A DNA stretch of 64,000 bases from Flavobacteriaceae bacterium (lineage in GTDB: Bacteria > Bacteroidota > Bacteroidia > Flavobacteriales > Flavobacteriaceae). Of the stretch, positions 25,756 through 33,350 are shown piece by piece. The notes beneath the pieces are model-generated. The model ran no database searches. It saw nothing but the letters and a program-made list of their open reading frames with translations, and was not told the DNA's origin. The number at the start of each line of letters is the position of its first letter. Position 1 is the first letter of the stretch. Location of the stretch: positions 1 through 64,000 of the forward strand of contig JAMJVX010000003.1 of assembly GCA_023558315.1 (NCBI GenBank), read 5' to 3'. The translations under genes and the position numbers were made by a program.

Positions 25756-28700
25756 ATGAAAAAATATATCTTTTATTTACTCGCATTTTCTTTAATGACA
25801 TTTTCTTATGGTCAAAATTTTGACATGAAATGGTTAAAGGAAATAGGAATGAGAAACATCGGTCCCTCTGGTATGAGTGGACGAATTACGGCAATTGATG
25901 TTGTGCATTCAAACCCAGATATCATGTTTGCAGGTTCTGCTTCTGGTGGACTTTGGAAATCTACAAGTAGGGGAATTGAATGGGTACCCATTTTTAATGA
26001 CCAAATAACGGCTTCTATAGGAGCAATTGCAATTCAACAATCTAATCCTTCCGTACTATGGGTAGGTACAGGAGAAGGTAATCCTAGAAATAGTTTAAAT
26101 GGAGGAGCGGGTATTTTTAAATCCTTAGATGGAGGGAAATCATGGAAATCTATGGGCTTAGAAAAAACTCGACATATTCATAGAATTATTATTGACCCTA
26201 CCGATGCAAATACAATCTATGTTGCGGCTATTGGTTCGCCATGGGGTATTCACAGCGAAAGAGGTGTGTATAAAACAACTAATGGAGGAAAAAGCTGGAA
26301 AAAAGTACTATACGTAAACCAAAAAACAGGTGCCGCTGACTTAGTTATGGATCCTAGTAATCCTAATAAATTAATCGCTGCTATGTGGGAACATAAAAGA
26401 GACCCTTGGTTTTTCAAATCTGGGGGAAAAGGTAGTGGATTATACGTAACTTTTGATGGAGGAGAAACGTGGAAAAAAAGAACGGATGAAGAAGGTTTGC
26501 CAAAAGGAGAATTAGGTCGTATTGGTATTAGTATTGCACCTAGTAATCCTAACATAATTTATGCTTTAGTAGAAGCGAAAAAAAATGCATTATACAAGTC
26601 TGTAGATGGCGGATTTAAATGGAACAAAATAAATGATAATTTTGGCAGTGAGGGAATAGGAAACCGTCCTTTCTATTACTCTGATTTATCTGTTGACCCT
26701 GAAAATGAAAATAGAGTTTACAGCGTATTTACTTTTGTTAATGTATCTGAAGATGGGGGTAAAAGTTTTAACCGTTTAGTGAAATCATATGGAGTAGATA
26801 ATGGGGTTCACCCTGATCATCACGCGTGGTGGGTACACCCAAAAGATGGCTCATTTCTTATTAACGGAAATGATGGTGGACTTAATATTAGTTATGATAG
26901 AGGGAAAAATTGGAGATTTATTGGAAATATTCCCGTAGCGCAATTCTATCATATTAACGTAGATAATGATTTTCCTTACAACGTTTACGGTGGAATGCAA
27001 GACAATGGCTCTTGGAGAGGTCCTGCGTACGTGTGGAAATATCAAGGAATAAGAAACTCATACTGGCAAGAAATTTCATTTGGTGATGGATTTGACGTCA
27101 TTCCAGATAAAAACAATTCTACACAAGGTTATAGCATGAGTCAACAAGGATACGTAGTCCGTTATGATGCAAATACAGGAAATAGTTTTCCAGTTAGACC
27201 TACACATCCTGACCCAGACGTTAAACTTAGATTTAACTGGAATGCGGCTATAGGACAAGACCCTTTTGATGAAAATACGGTATATTTTGGAAGTCAATTC
27301 GTACATAAAAGTACTGACAAAGGACTCACATGGAGCGTTATTTCTCCTGATTTAACCACTAATGATAAGTCTAAACAAAAGCAACATGAAAGTGGCGGAA
27401 TAACTTTGGATGCTACTGGAGCAGAGAACTATTGTACTCTATTAGTAGTAGAACCTTCTCCTATTAAAAAAGATATGCTTTGGGCTGCATCAGACGATGG
27501 AAGAGTGCATGTTACTATGGATGGTGGAAAAAATTGGTCAGATGTATCTGCAACTCTTAAAGGACTTCCTAAAGGTAGTTGGATAACACAAATTAAGGCC
27601 TCAAATAAAAACGAAATGGAAGCATTACTTGTTGCAAACAACTACAGACGCTTTGATTATACGCCTTATGCCTATAGAACTAAAGACGGAGGGGAAACAT
27701 GGGAACGTATCGTTTCTAAAGAGGATGTGAAAAGTTTTGCGTTATCAATAGTAGAAGATATTGAGAATCCTAATTTACTCTTTTTAGGTACAGATGATGG
27801 GCTATATATCTCTTTCAATGCAGGTAGTAAATGGCAAAAAATGGATAGCGAAGTATTCCCTACGGTTTCTACAAAAGATTTGGCTATTCAACCGAGAGAA
27901 CATGACTTGATAGTAGGAACATTTGGTAGAGCTGCATGGGTATTAGATGATATAAGACCGCTAAGGGCTTTGGCTAAAAATCCTGCGATTAGTCAGAAAA
28001 AAGTTCATTTCTTTTCTACTCCTACTGCATATTTAGCTTCATATCTACAACCTACTGGAAGTAGATTTCCTGGGGATGCTGAGTATAAGGGAGAAAATAG
28101 AAAAGGAGGCGCTATGATTACTTACTTTTTAACTCCAGATAAAAAGAAAAAAGAGGATGCTACTAAAAAAGAAGACAAAGAGAAAAAAGAGGATAGCAAA
28201 GAAAATGAAGGTAAAGATACTTTGTTTGTGAAAATATTTAAAGGAGCGAAACTTATCAGAACCCTACAGAAAAAAATAACTGAAAAAGACAAAAAGGGTC
28301 TGCATAGAATTTATTGGAATATGAGAGAAAAAGGGATAAGACCTCCTTCTAGAGAATATAAAAAAGAAGTAAAAGGAGACTCTTCTGGCAAAACTGTTTT
28401 ACCTGGAGAATATACAATTGTTGGAGAATACAACGGAGAAACTTCAAAAACTACTTTAACAGTAGAATCTGATCCTCGATTAGAGGTTCAAAAATCCTTT
28501 TTAGAAGAAGTATATACGTATGGCTCTAAAATTGAGAATATGTATCAAACCTTAAAAGATGCTGTCAATCAACTTGCATTAAGCAAAAAAACAGCTAAGA
28601 ATATTAAATCTCAACTAAATAATATCGATAAAGAGAAATATAAAGATGAGATTAAAAAATGTTCAGATATAGTGAAATTAATTGATGAAAACATAGATTT

Positions 28701-28980
28701 ATATCTTGGTAAAAAGGATGATAGACAAGGTATCGTAAGGAATCCTGAAATTAATGTTTCAAATAGAATTCAAACGGCATCTTATTATGTTGCTACAAGA
28801 AAAAGTGGAGTAACAGATACAGAAAAGAAATTAATAGAAAACGCAGAAAATCATCTAAATGAAGTTTTAGAAAAAACAAATACGTTTTTTGAAAATGATT
28901 GGAAAGCGTTTAAAGATTCTATACAAAATGTATCATTATTACATTTTAATGAAACAAAACAATTTAAAACTGTTAACTAA
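25756..28980 (+). CDS. secreted sortilin/VPS10-like BNR-repeat beta-propeller protein
   Basis: The 1074-aa exported protein has a signal peptide (MKKYIFYLLAFSLMTFSYGQ). A large propeller spans about residues 25-750 and contains repeated Asp-box/BNR turns such as SLDGGKSWK, TTNGGKSWKK, TFDGGETWKK, SVDGGFKWNK, TKDGGETWER and SFNAGSKWQK. These mark sialidase- and sortilin-type blades. A lysine/glutamate-rich linker (about 790-820) leads to an Ig-like region (GLHRIYWNMREKG, LPGEYTIVGEYNG) and a helical C-terminus. Annotations often say glycosyl hydrolase, but I see no catalytic residues to support that. A ligand-binding or peptide-handling role beside secreted peptidases is equally possible. sodC follows after 17 bases. 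Confidence 0.85.
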   Translation: MKKYIFYLLAFSLMTFSYGQNFDMKWLKEIGMRNIGPSGMSGRITAIDVVHSNPDIMFAGSASGGLWKSTSRGIEWVPIFNDQITASIGAIAIQQSNPSVLWVGTGEGNPRNSLNGGAGIFKSLDGGKSWKSMGLEKTRHIHRIIIDPTDANTIYVAAIGSPWGIHSERGVYKTTNGGKSWKKVLYVNQKTGAADLVMDPSNPNKLIAAMWEHKRDPWFFKSGGKGSGLYVTFDGGETWKKRTDEEGLPKGELGRIGISIAPSNPNIIYALVEAKKNALYKSVDGGFKWNKINDNFGSEGIGNRPFYYSDLSVDPENENRVYSVFTFVNVSEDGGKSFNRLVKSYGVDNGVHPDHHAWWVHPKDGSFLINGNDGGLNISYDRGKNWRFIGNIPVAQFYHINVDNDFPYNVYGGMQDNGSWRGPAYVWKYQGIRNSYWQEISFGDGFDVIPDKNNSTQGYSMSQQGYVVRYDANTGNSFPVRPTHPDPDVKLRFNWNAAIGQDPFDENTVYFGSQFVHKSTDKGLTWSVISPDLTTNDKSKQKQHESGGITLDATGAENYCTLLVVEPSPIKKDMLWAASDDGRVHVTMDGGKNWSDVSATLKGLPKGSWITQIKASNKNEMEALLVANNYRRFDYTPYAYRTKDGGETWERIVSKEDVKSFALSIVEDIENPNLLFLGTDDGLYISFNAGSKWQKMDSEVFPTVSTKDLAIQPREHDLIVGTFGRAAWVLDDIRPLRALAKNPAISQKKVHFFSTPTAYLASYLQPTGSRFPGDAEYKGENRKGGAMITYFLTPDKKKKEDATKKEDKEKKEDSKENEGKDTLFVKIFKGAKLIRTLQKKITEKDKKGLHRIYWNMREKGIRPPSREYKKEVKGDSSGKTVLPGEYTIVGEYNGETSKTTLTVESDPRLEVQKSFLEEVYTYGSKIENMYQTLKDAVNQLALSKKTAKNIKSQLNNIDKEKYKDEIKKCSDIVKLIDENIDLYLGKKDDRQGIVRNPEINVSNRIQTASYYVATRKSGVTDTEKKLIENAENHLNEVLEKTNTFFENDWKAFKDSIQNVSLLHFNETKQFKTVN

Positions 28981-28997
28981 TTTAAAAATATATACTT

Positions 28998-29579
28998 ATG
29001 AAAATTTATTCTAAAATATTATTTATTGTTTTATTGAGTGTTAGTTTTTCAACGCTTATTAGCTGTGACCAATTAAAAAAGAAGAAGAAAAAGACTGAAA
29101 AAGCTAAGGTAGTTCAAACAGAAGTACAAAATAAAGTTGAATTTATGCTATCCCCTGCTAGCAATAGCAATGTTAGCGGACATGTTCTCTTTACAGAAGA
29201 AAATGGGGAAGTCTCTCTAGTGGCACACGTAGAAGGATTGAGCAAAGGGATGCATGCTATTCATATTCATGAATCTGCTGATTGTACTGACCCTTCTGGA
29301 AAATCAGCAGGAGGGCATTGGAATCCTCTATTTCAACCTCATGGAAAGTGGGGAAGCCCTGAAGGGTATCATAGAGGGGATATTGGTAATTTTGAAGTAG
29401 GAGAAGATGGAAAAGCGACAATTACCTTTAATACCAATGAATGGTGTATAGATTGCGAAGACGATACGAAAAATATTGTAGGAAAAGCATTAATAATCCA
29501 CCAAGGAGAAGATGATTTAACCTCTCAACCTTCTGGTGCTGCTGGCGCAAGAATTGCATGTAGCGGTATTATTTCATGA
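28998..29579 (+). CDS. sodC: lipoprotein Cu/Zn superoxide dismutase
   Basis: SodC dismutates superoxide in the cell envelope. The 193-aa protein has a lipobox (STLISC, C23), a short lysine-rich linker, then the Cu/Zn-SOD barrel with copper/zinc ligands in GMHAIHIHESADC, SAGGHWNPLFQPHG, YHRGDIGNF and ALIIHQGEDD. The disulfide cysteines are in ADC and ARIACSG, the GLSKGMHAIHIHE segment is typical, and an extra Cys pair sits in EWCIDCED. The stop TGA immediately adjoins the stop of the convergent DCC gene inside an 18-bp palindrome. Confidence 0.93.
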   Translation: MKIYSKILFIVLLSVSFSTLISCDQLKKKKKKTEKAKVVQTEVQNKVEFMLSPASNSNVSGHVLFTEENGEVSLVAHVEGLSKGMHAIHIHESADCTDPSGKSAGGHWNPLFQPHGKWGSPEGYHRGDIGNFEVGEDGKATITFNTNEWCIDCEDDTKNIVGKALIIHQGEDDLTSQPSGAAGARIACSGIIS

Positions 29580-29585
29580 AATAAT
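29568..29585. repeat. 18-bp perfect palindrome holding two convergent stop codons
   Basis: ATTATTTCATGAAATAAT is identical to its reverse complement and contains both stop codons, TGA on each strand. It makes SodC and the DCC protein share the same last three residues, Ile-Ile-Ser. It may be a weak bidirectional terminator, since T-rich sequence follows on the plus strand. Confidence 0.6.
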
Positions 29586-29966
29586 TTTTTTTCTTATTTC
29601 AGCTGATGGTATAGGGCAAGAAGTACTTTTAAGTATTTTTTGCCTTTTTTTTGCTATAATATCGTAAATAATATTTCCAATAAATGTTGGGATTAAATAA
29701 AGCAAGTATCCAAAAATTTTAAAATACGGTAATTCTAAAAGGATTTTTCTAATCGCTTTTATTCTTAAATAATGTTTGCCTTTGTCTATTAAAATAAGCG
29801 TTTTTGCTGTGTATGCTTCTAATTGATATTTTGTCAATAATTTATTCCCTGTTTTAGACAGATTAGATATAAAGAGAAATCTATTTTTGGTGTCTTTTTT
29901 AGCAATAAAATAAACTGATTTATTGCAAAAAGCACAATCCCCATCAAAAATTATTTGCGTTTTCAG
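29574..29966 (-). CDS. DCC-family thiol-disulfide oxidoreductase-like protein, non-canonical start
   Basis: Reading back from the stop, the frame encodes the whole DCC domain (PF04134): IIFDGDCAFCNKSVYFI, then the ISNLSKTGNKLL and KAIRKILLELP segments, with a hydrophobic helix near the C-terminus. The family is named for the D-C-C residues in DGDCAFC. The last TTG in frame (29837) would delete that motif, and no ATG, GTG or TTG exists between the motif and the acyltransferase stop. The best start is CTG at 29964-29966, giving 130 aa, the family length. The frame is the same as the upstream acyltransferase and only the TAA at 29982-29984 separates them. CTG initiation, reinitiation or readthrough are all possible. 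Confidence 0.75.
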   Translation of the reverse strand: MKTQIIFDGDCAFCNKSVYFIAKKDTKNRFLFISNLSKTGNKLLTKYQLEAYTAKTLILIDKGKHYLRIKAIRKILLELPYFKIFGYLLYLIPTFIGNIIYDIIAKKRQKILKSTSCPIPSAEIRKKIIS

Positions 29967-29981
29967 AGTAGAGTTACAATA

Positions 29982-30695
29982 TTAATTAGGATTTATTTCT
30001 ATCGCCTCTTTAATAAGTTTATTAATTTCTTCAATAGAAAGGTCAGTATCAATATTTAATGGAGGTTTAAATGTAATACTCATTGTTGCATTCTTATCTA
30101 ATGTTTTTAATCTGGTGCGATGAAAAAAATCAGAAAATCCTTTAATTACAATAGGAATAACTATAGGCTGCACTTTTTTAATTAAAAATGAGGTTCCGTT
30201 ACGTACTTCCGCCTTAGGATTGGTAGTTCCTTGTGGGAAGTTTATAACCCATCCCGTATTAATTGCAGTAATGATATTAGAAAAATCACTCATTTTAGGT
30301 GTATTATCCTTTTCTATCCAAGGCCTTCCAATAGATACTGAACCCGTATATTCTAGTACACGAGATAAAAATTTAGACTTCATTGTGACTTTTGATGCCA
30401 CATAATAAAGGTTGTATTTACTTCTAAAAAGGTAAGATGGATTTTTAATTGAATTTACTCTATTCTTTAGACTAGCATTAATAACATGAATCATTGCTGA
30501 TACATCTGCAAAATACGTTTGATGGTTTGAAATAAAAAGAACTTTTGTGTCTGGCAACGTCTTTATTATCTCAGTACCTTTAATAATTAATCTTCGTTTG
30601 CTATACCAACTATGAGTATATAACCCAACTACAATAATTATAATCTTTTTTATAAATAAATTATATCCTAGAAAATCTCTCTTAAAAAATATCAA
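29982..30695 (-). CDS. PlsC-like lysophospholipid acyltransferase
   Basis: The protein of about 237 aa has the acyltransferase HX4D motif in FISNHQTYFADV, the SIGRPW and FPQGTT blocks, and PIVIPIVIKGF, all typical of 1-acyl-glycerol-phosphate acyltransferases and lipid-A-type acyltransferases in this superfamily. A hydrophobic N-terminal helix (FIKKIIIIVVGLY) anchors it in the inner membrane. No ATG precedes the catalytic motif. The TTG at 30719 lies in a -7 box, so I choose the TTG at 30695, 21 bases downstream of that box. The DCC gene continues in the same frame after its TAA. Confidence 0.82.
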   Translation of the reverse strand: MIFFKRDFLGYNLFIKKIIIIVVGLYTHSWYSKRRLIIKGTEIIKTLPDTKVLFISNHQTYFADVSAMIHVINASLKNRVNSIKNPSYLFRSKYNLYYVASKVTMKSKFLSRVLEYTGSVSIGRPWIEKDNTPKMSDFSNIITAINTGWVINFPQGTTNPKAEVRNGTSFLIKKVQPIVIPIVIKGFSDFFHRTRLKTLDKNATMSITFKPPLNIDTDLSIEEINKLIKEAIEINPN

Positions 30696-30716
30696 TTTAA
30701 TAAATTTATTAGTCGG

Positions 30717-30724
30717 CAAATATA
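30717..30724 (-). promoter_or_regulatory. -7 box TATATTTG for the acyltransferase/DCC pair
   Basis: The minus strand matches TAnnTTTG 21 bases upstream of TTG 30695. Confidence 0.45.
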
Positions 30725-30783
30725 ATTATTTTTTATAGATATAATTTTTCTTTTATTAAAATAACATTCTTTGAATATTTGAA

Positions 30784-30791
30784 TATATTTG
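30784..30791 (+). promoter_or_regulatory. -7 box TATATTTG for the M14 peptidase
   Basis: The box matches TAnnTTTG 38 bases before ATG 30830. Confidence 0.4.
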
Positions 30792-30829
30792 CACGACATA
30801 TAACTAATATTTTATTTAAACAAATCATT

Positions 30830-33349
30830 ATGAAACATCTTACATTATTACTCTTATTGTTAATTTCTACAATTTCACTTTCACAATCAAATTTATCATA
30901 CTATTTGCCTGATGATGTCACCTATGACAGCACAATCCCAACGCCTGAAAGCATTATAGGACATGAAGTCGGTGAATGGCATATTAGTCACGATAAATTA
31001 TCCCAATATATGGAAATTTTAGCGAGTAAATCGGATAGAATTTCTATAGAAAATAGAGGTGTTACATATGAAGGAAGACCCCTTTTATTGCTTACAATTA
31101 CAAGTACTGAAAACCATAGTAATATTGAAGAAATTAGAAAAAACCATGTTTCGTTATCCAGTTCAGAAGGAGCAAGTAAAAGTGTAGAAAATATGCCTAT
31201 TGTTGTCTATCAAGGGTTTTCTATCCATGGAAATGAACCAAGCGGGAGTAATGCTTCCTTATTATTAGCCTATTATCTCGCGGCAGCACAAGGACCAAAT
31301 ATTGATACTTTGTTAAATAATGCTGTAATTTTATTAGACCCTAGTCTTAACCCTGATGGGTTACAAAGATTTTCTCATTGGGCAAATGTCAATAAAAGCG
31401 TCTACCTAAATTCAGATAAAAATGAGAGAGAGTTTCATGAAACATGGCCTGGAGGGAGAACTAATCATTACTGGTTTGATATGAATAGAGATTGGCTTCC
31501 TGTTCAATTACCTGAGTCTCAAGCACGTATAGCTAGTTTTGTAAAATGGTTGCCTAATATTCTAACAGACCACCACGAAATGGGCACAAATGCTACTTTC
31601 TTTTTTCAACCTGGTATCCCCTCTCGTACGCATCCTCTTACTCCTAAAATGAATCAGAAACTTACAGGAGAAATTGCCAATTTTCACGCAGAAGCGTTTG
31701 ACAAAATTGGTTCTTTATACTACACTCAAGAAAGTTTTGATGATTTTTACTATGGAAAAGGCTCTACCTATCCAGATATTAATGGAAGTATTGGTATTTT
31801 ATTTGAACAAGCAAGTTCTAGAGGGCATTTACAAGAAAGCGCCAATGGTGATTTATCTTTTCCCTTTACAATAAGAAACCAATTTACAGCAAGTCTTTCT
31901 ACTTTAGAAGCTGCAAAAAACTTACGAGTTAAAATTCTGAATTATTATAAAAAATTCTATGCTGATGCTAGAAAAGAAGCCTTAAAAGACCCTTATAAAG
32001 GAATTGTTTTTGGAGATTCAAAAGATAAATCCATTAATCATGAATTTATAAAATTATTAAAAACTCATGATATCAAAGTACATAAATTAAGTAGTTCAGT
32101 AAAAAGAAACGGAATCACGTTTAGTAAAAACAATGGATATATTATTCCTCTTGAGCAAAAAAAATATAGACTAATAAAAGCGATGTTTGATATAAGAACA
32201 AAATTTAAAGATAGTTTATTTTACGATGTGTCTGCGTGGACATTACCTTACGCATTCAATATACCATTTCACTTTGCACAGACCACAAATTTCATTGGTG
32301 AGGAAATAACTGAAAACAAAGTATTTTCAAAAGATTTAGAGAAATCTGAATATGCCTATTTATTTGAAGCGCATAACTACAATACGCCAAAGTTAGTGCA
32401 TACGCTTTTAGACAAAGGGATTAGAGTAAAAGTTGGATTAAAGCAATTCACCCTAAAAGGAAAAAAGTTTGATTATGGAACCTATTTAATTCCAAGTAAA
32501 AATCAAAAAATAGATAGTGACTCTTTATACAAATTATTATCAAAACTGAATAGCAAAACAAGTATTTCCATAAGTAGTGTAAGTACTGGATTAACTGAAA
32601 AAGGCATTGATTTAGGGTCCAATAACTTTTTAACTTTAAGACAACCTAAAGTTGCTATGTTAGTAGGTAATGGGATAAGAAGTTATGATGCTGGTGAAAT
32701 ATGGCATCTGATGGATACACGGTATCAAATCCCAGTCACTAAAATAGATATTTCTTATTTATCATCTATTGACTTAAGCAAATACTCACATTTTATAATC
32801 CCAAGTGCAGGCGCTTCTTCATTAAATCCCTACAAAGAAAAACTTAAGAATTGGACTAAATCAGGAGGTGTATTGGTTGGATATAGAAATACTATTAATT
32901 GGTTATCAAAAAATGAATTTATTAAATCTACAACTATCAAAGAAAAAGAAAAAAGAGAAGCGAAAAATATTAGTTTTGAAGACAAACAAAATTACAATGG
33001 AGCGCAATATATTGGAGGCGCTATTTTTCAAACAAAAATAGACAGAAGTCATCCGCTTAACTTTGGTATTACAAGTAATAAATTACCCATTTTTAGAAAT
33101 AGTACTATATTCTTAGAACCAAAGAAAAATAGTTATGATAATCCTATTCAATATACAAATACGCCTCTTTTGAGTGGTTATATTTCAAAGGAAAATTTGA
33201 AGATGTTAAAAAATACCGTTCCTATCACAATTAACAATTTAGGGAAAGGAAAAGTTATCTGCCTAACTGACAACACAAATTTCAGAGCTTTTTGGTTTGG
33301 CACTAATAAACTTTTTGCTAACATATTATTCTACGCTTCAATGATGTAA
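30830..33349 (+). CDS. secreted M14-family zinc carboxypeptidase
   Basis: The 839-aa exported protein has a signal peptide (MKHLTLLLLLLISTISLSQ). The N-terminal M14 domain (about 40-370) has zinc ligands in FSIHGNEPSGSN (HxxE) and the later histidine in ILTDHHEMG, a substrate-binding DMNRDW, and a catalytic-type glutamate in GILFEQASSRG. The second half (about 385-839) has no clear enzyme motif. It includes a GATase/ThuA-like stretch (PKVAMLVGNGIRSYDAGEIWHLMD, SHFIIPSAGASS). This layout is common in flavobacterial M14 proteins. It is one base from the following lipoprotein gene, so both are likely cotranscribed. Confidence 0.88.
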   Translation: MKHLTLLLLLLISTISLSQSNLSYYLPDDVTYDSTIPTPESIIGHEVGEWHISHDKLSQYMEILASKSDRISIENRGVTYEGRPLLLLTITSTENHSNIEEIRKNHVSLSSSEGASKSVENMPIVVYQGFSIHGNEPSGSNASLLLAYYLAAAQGPNIDTLLNNAVILLDPSLNPDGLQRFSHWANVNKSVYLNSDKNEREFHETWPGGRTNHYWFDMNRDWLPVQLPESQARIASFVKWLPNILTDHHEMGTNATFFFQPGIPSRTHPLTPKMNQKLTGEIANFHAEAFDKIGSLYYTQESFDDFYYGKGSTYPDINGSIGILFEQASSRGHLQESANGDLSFPFTIRNQFTASLSTLEAAKNLRVKILNYYKKFYADARKEALKDPYKGIVFGDSKDKSINHEFIKLLKTHDIKVHKLSSSVKRNGITFSKNNGYIIPLEQKKYRLIKAMFDIRTKFKDSLFYDVSAWTLPYAFNIPFHFAQTTNFIGEEITENKVFSKDLEKSEYAYLFEAHNYNTPKLVHTLLDKGIRVKVGLKQFTLKGKKFDYGTYLIPSKNQKIDSDSLYKLLSKLNSKTSISISSVSTGLTEKGIDLGSNNFLTLRQPKVAMLVGNGIRSYDAGEIWHLMDTRYQIPVTKIDISYLSSIDLSKYSHFIIPSAGASSLNPYKEKLKNWTKSGGVLVGYRNTINWLSKNEFIKSTTIKEKEKREAKNISFEDKQNYNGAQYIGGAIFQTKIDRSHPLNFGITSNKLPIFRNSTIFLEPKKNSYDNPIQYTNTPLLSGYISKENLKMLKNTVPITINNLGKGKVICLTDNTNFRAFWFGTNKLFANILFYASMM

Positions 33350-33350
33350 G

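Noticed and set aside
25756-28980. Type IX secretion C-terminal sorting domain on the propeller protein
   Set aside because: The C-terminus is helical and charged and lacks the usual beta-sandwich ending with a KxxxK-like tail.
29574-29837. DCC gene as a truncated 87-aa protein starting at TTG 29837
   Set aside because: The frame upstream encodes the conserved DGDCAFC domain start, so the shorter reading would drop the defining motif.
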